Part shown: in pieces, positions 1-6,430 of the stretch
How positions within the stretch are numbered: the stretch's first letter is position 1
How the letters are laid out: every line of letters begins with the position of its first letter
From: Chlorobiota bacterium
GTDB lineage: Bacteria > Bacteroidota > Bacteroidia > Bacteroidales > JAADJA01
DNA length: 10,679 bases
Assembly: GCA_030592565.1 (NCBI GenBank)
Contig: JAUVIX010000103.1
Coordinates: 1 to 10,679 of the forward strand
Direction of reading: 5' to 3'
The notes under the pieces: model-generated
Told to the model about the DNA's origin: nothing
The model's input: only the letters and a program-made list of their open reading frames with translations
Database searches by the model: none
Position numbers and translations under genes: made by a program

Positions 1-1626
1 AATCCGTAATATTTTGTAATCAATCTTTTTGGTTGTTTTAATAACATCATCGAAAAACCAACTCATCTCCTTTCCTGAATACTCTTCAAAAATCTTTTGT
101 AAGTCATCAGGATAGGGATGTCTGAACTTCCAGGTTTCAAAATAGTCCTGCATTATTTCATTAAACTTCTTTTCTCCGAAATAGCCAAGCAAGTATTGGA
201 ATTCGGCAGCGGCTTTACCATATACCACAGCGCCATAGTTCATACCAGTGAAGTCATTTGAGGATAATGACATCGGTTGGTCACGATTTTCGCGAGCAAG
301 AGTAAGATAGCTTAAGTAATGGTATGAATTATATTGCAGATTGGCAATACCAAGAAACCTGGCCAGGCTTTCACTTTCAAATCCCATTTTATATAGCTTA
401 TTATCAGGATATTTGGTCGTCATATATCTTGTTTCGCTAAAAGAGTTAATTCCTTCATCCATCCAGGCATAATCCCTTTCGTTTGAACCGAGCATTCCAT
501 AAAACCAGTTGTGGCCAACTTCATGCATAATAACCACTTCAAGCCCCATGGCATTCATACTATTACCAATAACTGTTATTGTAGGATACTCCATTCCTCC
601 ACCTGCACTCAAAGGGGCAAGTACAGCAGAGCAGTTATTGTATGGATAATCGCCATACCACAGGGAGTAGTAATAGAGGGCATCATTGATATATTCGTTA
701 GCATTTTTCCAAAGGTTAGCCTGCGAATTTGGAAAAAAGGCATATGTTGTTACTTTCCTGCCTGTATGAGGTAGTTTTACCCCACTCTTCAAAACATGAA
801 ATCTCTTATCTGCAAACCAGGCAAAGTCATGAACATTCTTTTCTGTAAATCTTACCGTTTTATTTTCTTTCTCAGAAGGTGGGAAATCATTATCCTCCAT
901 ATCGAAATCCGTAATACTAGCAGTCTTATCAGCCAGCATATCGAGCCATTTTAGTTCAACCTCATTTTGAAGATTTCCGGTTGCTGCTATCACATAGTTT
1001 TTGGGAACCGTGATTGAAACATCAAATGAGCCGAATTCCGAATAAAACTCTCCCTGGTTAAGATAAGGCATAGGATGCCAGCCGTATTTATCATAAACTG
1101 CGGGTTTGGGATACCACTGCGTAATGGTATATGCCTGCTCAACATGACCTAATCTCGAAATATGGCCGGATGGAATCTTAACAAAAAACGGAGTTGTTAT
1201 TTTAATACTTTCTCCAGTTTTTAAGGGCTCATTTAAAACTACTTTACAAATGTCATTGTTGTTTTCATCATATTCCCATTTTACGGTTTTACCGTTAATC
1301 TTAAAGTCAAGAGAATCAATAAATCCTCTTTTCTTCTCATCCTCAAACCATCCCCTTTTTACGGCCCAACTCATCTGTTTGGCAAGTGCTGTTTCGCGAT
1401 TACTATAACCATTGGGCCAAAGATGAAACCAAAGGTAGGTTAACTCATCAGGCGAATTATTTATATATTCAATTTTCTCAAACGCAGACAATGTATGACT
1501 TGTATCATTAAGCACCACATTTATTTTATAATTCACCTCCTGTTGAAAATAATTTTGGGCAAAGGATTGGAAAGGAAATAATAATTGCGCAATTACAAAC
1601 TGAAAAATTATTATAAAATTTTTCAT
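1..1626 (-). CDS. Secreted M1 family zinc metallopeptidase (aminopeptidase), 3' end outside window
   Basis: 542 codons are visible from an ATG at 1624-1626, open to the left edge. Residues 1-23 form a signal peptide (hydrophobic core, then SFA before Q24) with no lipobox, so the mature enzyme is probably periplasmic or exported. The zinc motif is complete: HEVGH at residues 368-372, then exactly 18 residues to E391 in WMDEG, the M1 signature HExxH-x18-E. GGGMEYP around residues 343-348 is the substrate-binding loop equivalent to GAMEN, and Y469 in VVYGKAA matches the catalytic tyrosine. The family removes N-terminal amino acids from peptides using one zinc ion. The catalytic core is all present; only the C-terminal part is cut off, shortly after a WFFDDVIKTTKKIDYKI segment typical of Bacteroidota M1 enzymes (from memory of the family). 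The gene is divergent from the hydrolase at 1885 and has its own -7-like element at 1670-1677. Family call is very secure; substrate is unknown. Confidence 0.93.
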   Translation of the reverse strand, partial: MKNFIIIFQFVIAQLLFPFQSFAQNYFQQEVNYKINVVLNDTSHTLSAFEKIEYINNSPDELTYLWFHLWPNGYSNRETALAKQMSWAVKRGWFEDEKKRGFIDSLDFKINGKTVKWEYDENNNDICKVVLNEPLKTGESIKITTPFFVKIPSGHISRLGHVEQAYTITQWYPKPAVYDKYGWHPMPYLNQGEFYSEFGSFDVSITVPKNYVIAATGNLQNEVELKWLDMLADKTASITDFDMEDNDFPPSEKENKTVRFTEKNVHDFAWFADKRFHVLKSGVKLPHTGRKVTTYAFFPNSQANLWKNANEYINDALYYYSLWYGDYPYNNCSAVLAPLSAGGGMEYPTITVIGNSMNAMGLEVVIMHEVGHNWFYGMLGSNERDYAWMDEGINSFSETRYMTTKYPDNKLYKMGFESESLARFLGIANLQYNSYHYLSYLTLARENRDQPMSLSSNDFTGMNYGAVVYGKAAAEFQYLLGYFGEKKFNEIMQDYFETWKFRHPYPDDLQKIFEEYSGKEMSWFFDDVIKTTKKIDYKILRI

Positions 1627-1669
1627 AAAAAAAGTTTTAAAAAAGCATTAAAGTTTAATTAGATACTTA

Positions 1670-1677
1670 CAAAAATA
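1670..1677 (-). promoter_or_regulatory. Candidate -7 promoter element for the M1 peptidase gene
   Basis: On the minus strand this reads TATTTTTG, an exact match to the Bacteroidota -7 consensus TAnnTTTG. It lies 43 bp upstream of the peptidase ATG, which would give a leader of roughly 37 nt. No clear -33 TTTG is seen at the usual distance, so the call rests on the -7 element and its position. Confidence 0.5.
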
Positions 1678-1680
1678 GTA

Positions 1681-1719
1681 AATTATTTTGTTAGTAAAAG
1701 TTGTTCTTACAAAATAATT
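1681..1719. repeat. 11-bp perfect inverted repeat in the divergent promoter region
   Basis: AATTATTTTGT at 1681-1691 is the exact reverse complement of ACAAAATAATT at 1709-1719, separated by 17 nt. It sits just upstream of the M1 peptidase -7 element. It could be an operator for a dimeric regulator or simply an AT-rich hairpin. It is not followed by a T-run and neither flanking gene ends here, so a terminator is unlikely. Confidence 0.5.
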
Positions 1720-1763
1720 CTTTTTTGACGTAGTTAAGACATTCTTATTTACATATTGTTACA

Positions 1764-1828
1764 ATACAAGCGTGGACGCTTGCTCATAGAATGTTAAATA
1801 TTATACGAGTGTGGACGCTTGCTCTTAG
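1764..1828. repeat. Two 26-nt direct repeats carrying a small hairpin (core GTGGACGCTTGCTC)
   Basis: Copy 1 is 1764-1789 and copy 2 is 1803-1828, 23 of 26 bases identical, start to start 39 bp. Copy 1 contains a perfect 6-bp stem, CAAGCG at 1767-1772 and CGCTTG at 1777-1782, around a TGGA loop. In copy 2 the left arm is changed (GAGTG, 1807-1811 plus neighbours) so that pairing with CGCTT survives only through G-U pairs, as if selected as RNA or drifting. A related core occurs inverted at 5758-5769. This resembles a dispersed intergenic repeat rather than a gene-specific operator. Confidence 0.6.
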
Positions 1829-1847
1829 TGTTGAAAAATAAAAACGC

Positions 1848-1855
1848 TATTTTTG
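1848..1855 (+). promoter_or_regulatory. Candidate -7 promoter element for the alpha/beta hydrolase gene
   Basis: TATTTTTG matches TAnnTTTG exactly. A TTG at 1831-1833 is upstream but closer than the usual 18-20 nt gap. Transcription would begin near 1862, leaving about 23 nt before the ATG at 1885. This argues against any start codon upstream of 1862, including the in-frame TTG at 1819. Confidence 0.5.
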
Positions 1856-1884
1856 CATTTAGAAATTATTTTAAACAACTGAAA

Positions 1885-2679
1885 ATGAAAAAAAAGATAA
1901 AATTCCAAAACAAGAAAATAAACTATAGAACAGCAGGCAAAGGTAATACGATTGTCCTGCTACACGGTTTTCTGGAATCTCTAAATATTTGGGATTATTT
2001 TTCTCAGGAATTGGCAAAGGGTTTTAATGTTGTACGAATTGACCTTCCAGGACACGGAAAGAGTGAAAATATTGACTCTGTTCACACGATGGAGCTGATG
2101 GCTGACTCTGTTAAGGCTGTGCTTGATGAAGAGGGTATAAAAAAATGCGTTATGGTTGGTCACTCAATGGGTGGATATACAACTCTGGCCTTTGAAGATC
2201 AATATCCAGATTACCTGAAAGGATTTGTGCTTTTTCATTCTGCTGCGCATGCTGACAACAAGGAGGCTAAGATAAATCGCGAAAGAACAGTTAAGATTGT
2301 TGAAAACGACAGAGTAGGCTTCATTAACAATTTCATTCCAAGCCTTTTCGCACCAGATAATATTGCAATATATTCCAATGAGATAGAGAACCTAAAAAAA
2401 CAGGCTGCAAATACATCAAAGCAAACCATTATTGCTGCATTAAGAGGCATGAAAGAGAGAACGGAAAAAATCACACTCTTAAAATCTGTCGGTATTCCGG
2501 TAATGTATATAATTGGCAAGGAGGACTCCAGAATCCCGACCACCATAGCAATGAAACAGGCAGCCATACCCAATCGTTGCTATGTTACTCTTTTGGGAGG
2601 TGTGGGGCATATGAGCTATATTGAAGCTAAGGATGAAACATTAGAAGCAGTTAAATGTTTTGCCGGACAATGCTGGTAA
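1885..2679 (+). CDS. Alpha/beta hydrolase fold protein, probable esterase-type hydrolase
   Basis: 264 residues from the ATG at 1885. An in-frame TTG at 1819 would add 22 residues, but it lies upstream of the likely promoter and within a repeat, so I reject it. The fold is clear: HG(F) oxyanion loop at 27-29, GHGKS at 57-60 after the strand 3 turn, nucleophile elbow GHSMGG with Ser94, Asp214 in GKEDSRIP after strand 7, and His242 in GVGHMSYIE. The catalytic triad Ser94-Asp214-His242 is therefore complete. There is no signal peptide (the N-terminus is lysine-rich), so it should be cytoplasmic. Proteins of this type hydrolyse esters, thioesters or related bonds, and the family is too broad to name a substrate. 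It is transcribed alone on the plus strand, divergent from the M1 peptidase and convergent with the type B sorting-domain gene. Fold and triad are secure; the reaction is open. Confidence 0.88.
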   Translation: MKKKIKFQNKKINYRTAGKGNTIVLLHGFLESLNIWDYFSQELAKGFNVVRIDLPGHGKSENIDSVHTMELMADSVKAVLDEEGIKKCVMVGHSMGGYTTLAFEDQYPDYLKGFVLFHSAAHADNKEAKINRERTVKIVENDRVGFINNFIPSLFAPDNIAIYSNEIENLKKQAANTSKQTIIAALRGMKERTEKITLLKSVGIPVMYIIGKEDSRIPTTIAMKQAAIPNRCYVTLLGGVGHMSYIEAKDETLEAVKCFAGQCW

Positions 2680-2768
2680 GATAGGTTTGAAAAAGACCGG
2701 TGAGGACGAGCAATGTAAATTTGTTTAGCAAAATTGCTTAATAGAATTAAATATTTAAACCTGAAAGA
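2680..2768. other. Convergent intergenic gap
   Basis: 89 bp between the two convergent stop codons. A short imperfect pairing (AGCAA/TTGCT near 2727-2738) is present, but the loop is only 2 nt and there is no clear GC-rich stem with a T-run. I cannot support a specific terminator although one or two would be expected here. Confidence 0.4.
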
Positions 2769-4853
2769 TTACCTAATAAGAGTTACATTTCCTATCATTT
2801 GGGTAGCACCTCCGAAAAAATCATTTTGATCATAGGTTGTTGCATTTAAATGCCATATATATACCTCACTAGGACAATTGGTGCCATTATAGGTTCCATC
2901 CCACCCCTGCTTTATATCAGTTGTTTTAAAAACTAATTCTCCCCACCTGTCAAAGATTGTCAACTCAAAATCAATTTCCACATCATAGGTTGATCGAGGT
3001 ATAAAAACATCATTAACTCCATTATTATCAGGAGAAAATGCTGTAGGCATATAAACATTAAATGGAATAGCTGTAACACTGACTGTATCTGACGATTTAC
3101 ACCCGATGTCATCGGCAACCACGACCCAATATGTTCCGGGATAATCAACATCATAATATTGATTACTGCTCCCATCCTGCCACAGAAAAGAATCATTCCA
3201 ATAACCAGCATCAAGCATTACTATTGAGTTGTACTTTATTACCGTATCCATCCCTAGATCAACTTCCGGCAACTCCCTGACATACAAATAAACGGAATCA
3301 GTATCAGAGTTACACAAATTTTCACCTTCGACCCAATAATATCCTTCTTCACTAACCTTTAATGTGCGCTTATTCAAACTTTCGTCATCCAACCATTTAT
3401 AGATATAGCCTGTGTCGTGGTTGGCATAAAGGGTAATTGTATCTCCAATACATTTTGTTGTATCACTTCCTACATCAACCTTAGCAAGATCATAAATTCT
3501 AATTGACTGGTCAGCTTCCGTTGTTGTTGTTAATTGATAGCTTATCGCATTTATATTATAATCGCCTGGTTGTTCATATATATGAAAAGTAAAAAGCCCG
3601 GTTGAGTGATTGTTAACTCCACTTGCAGGATCGCCGAAGGACCAGTAAACAGAATCAATATCGGTTGTATCGTTAAGACATAAAAATATTGTATCATAAA
3701 GACATTGATTCTGAGTAATGATAAATAGATTATTAAAGTAGCTCTGTATAAAACTCGGCAGCCGTTCCTGGCTTTGGTATCCGTTCAGGTCAACACCAAT
3801 TTCCTGAAAATCACAGGCAGTCCCGGCGAAAGATGGCTCATTGATAACACTCAGATAATATTTCGACTGACGTGCAAGATATATTTTACTATCAGAAGCC
3901 ATCTGCATTGCACCACCCTTTTTTGTTACAAGAGTACCTATTACAGTCCGGGAATCAATTATTGCTTGAGGAGAACCCGCCTGCACATCCCATTGATAAA
4001 CATTGTTACCATATCTTTCTGTTGCATAAAGAAAACGCGCCTTTTTTGAAAACTCCACACCATAAGGCGAGTCTTCAACAAACAAATCAACTATAAGCTC
4101 CGACACCTCTCCGGTTTCATCATTAAAATCGAATAACTGGACTTTATCCATACCCATGATTGAAACAGCGAGTTTTGAACCATCAGGAGAAACTTTCATA
4201 TAGCCCTTTCCTTTTGCAAATTCACCACTTTGAAAAATACCCACATCCGAAAGTACCGGATTATTAATATCCAACCCATCAGAAGTTATCAAATATGCAT
4301 AAAAATCTCTACTTTCCCATTCGTGGGCTATTACCCAAATACCGTTTTTATTATGATGAGCAACCGATGTAACTCTTTCGGTTGATTTCACAATAAGTTC
4401 AACATTTTTTTCTCCATTGACAACTCCACCGAGCCCGCCTTCAAGATTCATATTGACTTTTGAATAGCAAAATCCATTATTGGGACAGCCGACATCCAGA
4501 TTAGTAACAGTAAAAATATAGTATATTGCAGGATGATCAGGCACAGGCACAATAACACCTGACTGTGTTGCAGAAGGGTCACCCAAAAGGCCTGTACCGT
4601 TAAACATATATGAATGATTGCGATTGTACACTGTAATACCATCAGTATAAAACATAAGGTTGCCATCGGCATCAGAAATAGTCGAGCAACCTTCCACTGT
4701 TATAAGACTACCGTCTGTAAGAGGCTCGGGATAGCCATTGTGAAATTTAAGTCCGGCTCCATAGCCAAAATACCAGTTAATACCCTCTTTTTGTGAATAC
4801 GCCTGAGTAAAATCAAGAAAAAAAATAAGAAGTAAAAATATTGTTTTTTTCAT
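2769..4853 (-). CDS. Secreted beta-propeller/PKD protein with type IX secretion type B sorting domain
   Basis: 694 residues from the ATG at 4851-4853, which begins a signal peptide (MKKTIFLLLIFFLDF, cleavage near residue 20). Longer starts are unlikely: the TTG at 4902-4904 lies upstream of the promoter-like element and the ATG at 4881-4883 would be almost leaderless. Residues about 24-365 look like a beta-propeller, with repeat-like phrases such as VSPDGSKLAVS, VEFSKKARFLYAT and MASDSKIYLAR. About 383-455 is a PKD-like domain (VYWSFGDP, then PGDYNINAISY). Two Ig-like modules follow (about 460-525 and 530-597), each ending in a GYYWVEG or GTYWVVV strand and carrying paired cysteines. The last 95 residues are the gliding-motility type C-terminal domain: MPTAFSPDNNGVNDVF, then FDRWGELVF and GWDGTYNG. 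That domain routes type IX cargo to the cell surface or outside. The first part probably binds something, ligand unknown. No catalytic motif was seen. Confidence 0.9.
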   Translation of the reverse strand: MKKTIFLLLIFFLDFTQAYSQKEGINWYFGYGAGLKFHNGYPEPLTDGSLITVEGCSTISDADGNLMFYTDGITVYNRNHSYMFNGTGLLGDPSATQSGVIVPVPDHPAIYYIFTVTNLDVGCPNNGFCYSKVNMNLEGGLGGVVNGEKNVELIVKSTERVTSVAHHNKNGIWVIAHEWESRDFYAYLITSDGLDINNPVLSDVGIFQSGEFAKGKGYMKVSPDGSKLAVSIMGMDKVQLFDFNDETGEVSELIVDLFVEDSPYGVEFSKKARFLYATERYGNNVYQWDVQAGSPQAIIDSRTVIGTLVTKKGGAMQMASDSKIYLARQSKYYLSVINEPSFAGTACDFQEIGVDLNGYQSQERLPSFIQSYFNNLFIITQNQCLYDTIFLCLNDTTDIDSVYWSFGDPASGVNNHSTGLFTFHIYEQPGDYNINAISYQLTTTTEADQSIRIYDLAKVDVGSDTTKCIGDTITLYANHDTGYIYKWLDDESLNKRTLKVSEEGYYWVEGENLCNSDTDSVYLYVRELPEVDLGMDTVIKYNSIVMLDAGYWNDSFLWQDGSSNQYYDVDYPGTYWVVVADDIGCKSSDTVSVTAIPFNVYMPTAFSPDNNGVNDVFIPRSTYDVEIDFELTIFDRWGELVFKTTDIKQGWDGTYNGTNCPSEVYIWHLNATTYDQNDFFGGATQMIGNVTLIR

Positions 4854-4890
4854 AAGCCAATTTCTAATCACAATATCGCTCATAAATATA

Positions 4891-4898
4891 CAAACATA
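4891..4898 (-). promoter_or_regulatory. Candidate -7 promoter element for the type B sorting-domain gene
   Basis: The minus strand reads TATGTTTG, matching TAnnTTTG. It predicts transcription from about 4884 and a leader of about 30 nt to the ATG at 4853. The position supports the shorter signal-peptide start. No good -33 element is seen. Confidence 0.45.
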
Positions 4899-4916
4899 AT
4901 TCAATTTGAGAGTTAA

Positions 4917-4953
4917 TAATCAGTTTCCGGTAGTATTTAATCAGTTAACGGTA
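4917..4953. promoter_or_regulatory. Direct repeat with 21-bp period, candidate activator site
   Basis: TAATCAGTTTCCGGTA (4917-4932) and TAATCAGTTAACGGTA (4938-4953) are 14 of 16 identical with starts exactly 21 bp apart, two turns of DNA. They lie about 20-55 bp upstream of the -7 element of the type B sorting-domain gene. The 9-mers TCAGTTTCC and TCAGTTAAC are separated by 12 bp, the geometry known for LytTR-type response regulators such as AgrA. They match that published pattern at 7 and 8 of 9 positions. The binding protein is inferred only. Confidence 0.45.
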
Positions 4954-4960
4954 AAAAAAA

Positions 4961-4989
4961 GATGCGAGACAATTAGAGACAAGAATCAA
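4961..4989. repeat. Short purine-rich tandem repeat
   Basis: GAGACAA occurs at 4966-4972 and again at 4976-4982, a 10-bp period, followed by GAATCAAGG. It is a degenerate simple repeat in the gap between two minus-strand genes. No function can be assigned. Confidence 0.35.
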
Positions 4990-5005
4990 GGTTTAATATT
5001 GTTTT

Positions 5006-5092
5006 TTATTTTGGCACTGATGGTATTTTAATGTCCAATATTCCTATTTTTCCTATTTCTTCTGTCAATCCTAATTCTTCCATTAAATTCAT
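5006..5092 (-). CDS. Possible 28-residue small protein, unrecognised
   Basis: An ATG at 5090-5092 opens 28 codons ending in TAA at 5006-5008, starting 10 bp after the stop of the thioredoxin-like lipoprotein gene on the same strand. The peptide is MNLMEELGLTEEIGKIGILD followed by IKIPSVPK: acidic helix-like first half, then a short hydrophobic stretch, no signal peptide. I do not recognise it. There is no strong ribosome binding site, so a chance reading frame in purine-rich DNA is quite possible. Confidence 0.15.
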   Translation of the reverse strand: MNLMEELGLTEEIGKIGILDIKIPSVPK

Positions 5093-5102
5093 GGTACTAC
5101 CA

Positions 5103-5594
5103 TTATTCTAACCTTTCATCAATAATATTCTTCAACTTGTTATAATCCAAAGCCTCCTGATAGAATTCCGTTGAGTTTCCTCTATAAATAATGGTTGCTG
5201 GAAGTTCTCCATTCCACAACGGACTGACTTTTTTCCTCCAGCTTTTAGTATCCGGATCGTTTAATAGCATCACGTCCGACTTCACTCCAATTTTCTTTAA
5301 AATAGGTATGACTTCGGAATCCTTGTCTTTGACAGGATCAAGACTGATAAGCAGAACCTTGACACTTTCATCATCATATTCTTTCCGTAATTTTTCAAAA
5401 TCTGGTAACTGATCAACAGAAACCTTGTTTGAGGTTACCCAGAAGTTTATGACATAAATTGTGTCATTATCATTATTAAGATACGGCTCAACACTATCAA
5501 ATTTAACAACCGTAATCTTTCCGTCAGGCTCACTCATACAGGAAATGAGAAACAGCACCGGAATAAGTAAGAGAATTTGTTTTTTACTTTTCAT
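5103..5594 (-). CDS. Thioredoxin-fold (TlpA/ResA-like) lipoprotein lacking the CXXC active site
   Basis: 163 residues from the ATG at 5592-5594. The start is a lipoprotein signal (KSKKQ, hydrophobic core, then LISC with Cys19), so the protein should be anchored in a membrane facing the periplasm. The rest follows the TlpA pattern: strand YVINFW at 47-52, the LPDF helix start at 63-66, the strand VKVLLISLDP at 78-87, and the cis-proline loop GELPATIIY with Pro132. In active family members the strand is followed by WCxxC; here the matching stretch is WVTSNKVS, so the two cysteines are replaced by Asn56 and Ser59. The codons there (TCA AAC AAG GTT TCT) show no frameshift. The only cysteine left is the lipidated one, so disulfide reduction by the usual mechanism is excluded. 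A structural, chaperone or binding role is a guess. It lies 213 bp downstream of the kinase gene and is probably transcribed separately. Confidence 0.82.
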   Translation of the reverse strand: MKSKKQILLLIPVLFLISCMSEPDGKITVVKFDSVEPYLNNDNDTIYVINFWVTSNKVSVDQLPDFEKLRKEYDDESVKVLLISLDPVKDKDSEVIPILKKIGVKSDVMLLNDPDTKSWRKKVSPLWNGELPATIIYRGNSTEFYQEALDYNKLKNIIDERLE

Positions 5595-5638
5595 TAGAAT
5601 AATTTTTTACTAACTGTATTTCAAAATAGTTTTGTCAC

Positions 5639-5675
5639 AATTTTTGTCCTTCGCTGCGCTGCGGTAACAAAAATT
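5639..5675. repeat. 9-bp inverted repeat enclosing a GC-rich CGCTGCG tandem
   Basis: AATTTTTGT (5639-5647) pairs perfectly with ACAAAAATT (5667-5675). The 19-nt interval holds the overlapping repeat CGCTGCGCTGCG, strikingly GC-rich for this DNA. It lies about 45 bp upstream of the lipoprotein start and 130 bp beyond the kinase stop. It might act as a transcription barrier or be part of a mobile intergenic repeat. Confidence 0.45.
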
Positions 5676-5709
5676 TCGCCAAAACACTCTTCTTTGCTTT
5701 TTATCTTAA

Positions 5710-5729
5710 CCCCAAGCTTAAGCTTAGGG
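5710..5729. repeat. 20-nt palindrome, one mismatch
   Basis: CCCCAAGCTTAAGCTTAGGG is self-complementary except for one C/A pair (5713 with 5726). It contains two HindIII-type AAGCTT hexamers sharing the centre. It lies between the 5639 inverted repeat and the GTGGACGC-type core at 5758, so this gap is a cluster of hairpin-forming elements. I recall similar CCCC...GGG palindromes between Bacteroidota genes, but cannot check it here. Confidence 0.5.
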
Positions 5730-5757
5730 CTACTTATATTCAGCCATATATTTAACA

Positions 5758-5769
5758 GGCGTCCACGCT
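5758..5769 (-). repeat. Third copy of the GTGGACGC hairpin core
   Basis: The minus strand reads AGCGTGGACGCC, sharing AGCGTGGACGC with the repeat at 1770-1780. Only the core is conserved, and the TTGCTC tail of the other copies is absent. It is 38 bp beyond the stop of the kinase gene. Confidence 0.45.
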
Positions 5770-5807
5770 AAAAAATTTCAAATCACGACTACTTCTCATT
5801 CAGTATA

Positions 5808-6305
5808 TTAGCCTACTAACTCATAAACTCTTTCCAGATCAATAATTCCATCTCCTTTTATATTAAGATACGATAAATCATCATTTGGGATTGTGCCATA
5901 TTTAAGATAGCTCTCCCAGATATGTTCAATATACCAGTCAGGTTCCTGTCCCCAGCGAAGGTCTTCTGCTTTTCGCATAAGAAAAGTTTCTTTCACAATA
6001 TCAATAAATATCTTCATATCAAACAATCTGACCAGTCTCCTGTCGTGAAACACCATTAAGCCTTCTGCAATCACAATATCGTAACCTATGTAGCAGCGCA
6101 TCACCGCTTCCAGATATCTGTCGAAGTTAAGTGACTCCGGAATTTCCCAGTCAACATGGTCTCTGATATGAGGTAATTGTGATGAAGCAAGCACAAAGTC
6201 ATCCTGACAAAGTAATTTAACCTTTTTGCCAGGATTCCTTGATTTTATTTTTGTTGCCAGCCAGGATTTTCCCGATGTGCTGGCGCCTCCTATTCCGATT
6301 ATCAT
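5808..6305 (-). CDS. P-loop nucleoside kinase of the NRK1/uridine kinase family
   Basis: 165 residues from the ATG at 6303-6305. The Walker A motif is GASTSGKS (7-14), beginning right after the first strand as in nucleoside kinases. The order of later motifs matches human nicotinamide riboside kinase 1 as I recall it: QDDF (34-37), DWEIPESLNFD (52-62) against its DVLEALNME, an EGLMVF strand (81-86) against EGFLLF, an arginine-containing lid near 111-118, and EHIWESYLKY (127-136) against GHVWPMYLKY. The resemblance makes the NRK branch more likely than true uridine kinase, so it may phosphorylate nicotinamide or nicotinate riboside to feed NAD synthesis. The substrate is not proven. It is slightly shorter than the human enzyme (about 200). 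No signal peptide, so cytoplasmic. It stands 125 bp after the fucose permease with its own promoter-like element, so I do not place it firmly in the fucose operon. Confidence 0.78.
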   Translation of the reverse strand: MIIGIGGASTSGKSWLATKIKSRNPGKKVKLLCQDDFVLASSQLPHIRDHVDWEIPESLNFDRYLEAVMRCYIGYDIVIAEGLMVFHDRRLVRLFDMKIFIDIVKETFLMRKAEDLRWGQEPDWYIEHIWESYLKYGTIPNDDLSYLNIKGDGIIDLERVYELVG

Positions 6306-6342
6306 TACATCGATTGCAAATAGTTAGTTCTTTTTATCGCGT

Positions 6343-6350
6343 CAAAAGTA
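6343..6350 (-). promoter_or_regulatory. Candidate -7 promoter element for the kinase gene
   Basis: The minus strand reads TACTTTTG, a match to TAnnTTTG, 37 bp upstream of the kinase ATG. A T-rich stretch lies at about the -33 position without a clean TTTG. It suggests the kinase can be transcribed independently of the fucose genes. Confidence 0.42.
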
Positions 6351-6405
6351 GGAAAAAAGTCATCATTAAAAATAAATTCTGAAATTTAGTATATTTACGA
6401 AGAAC

Positions 6406-6428
6406 AACCTTGCATTACGCTCAAGGCT
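6406..6428 (-). terminator. Weak stem-loop just after the permease stop, possible terminator
   Basis: On the minus strand AGCCTTG and CAAGGTT can form a 7-bp stem (one G-U pair) around a 9-nt loop, two bases past the FucP stop codon. The following bases (GTTCTTCG) are only modestly T-rich, so termination would be weak at best. Confidence 0.3.
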
Positions 6429-6430
6429 AT

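Noticed and set aside
1764..1828. CRISPR-like repeat-spacer pattern
   Set aside because: Only two copies with a 13-nt gap, no cas genes, and the repeat core reappears singly elsewhere.
1819..1884. In-frame TTG start that would lengthen the alpha/beta hydrolase by 22 residues
   Set aside because: It lies inside a repeat and upstream of the likely -7 element at 1848-1855; the extra residues do not resemble the family, whose fold begins just after the ATG at 1885.
2235..2573. 112-residue open frame antisense to the hydrolase
   Set aside because: It is the reverse-strand shadow of a well-supported gene with a full catalytic triad, with no family resemblance of its own.
4854..4904. Longer start for the type B sorting-domain protein
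   Set aside because: The first codon would be TTG and would precede the -7 element, and the added residues would bury a normal signal peptide starting at the ATG at 4853.
5103..5594. Pseudogene call for the thioredoxin-like protein because the cysteines are missing
   Set aside because: The signal peptide, fold motifs and uninterrupted frame are intact; loss of the redox pair alone does not show decay.
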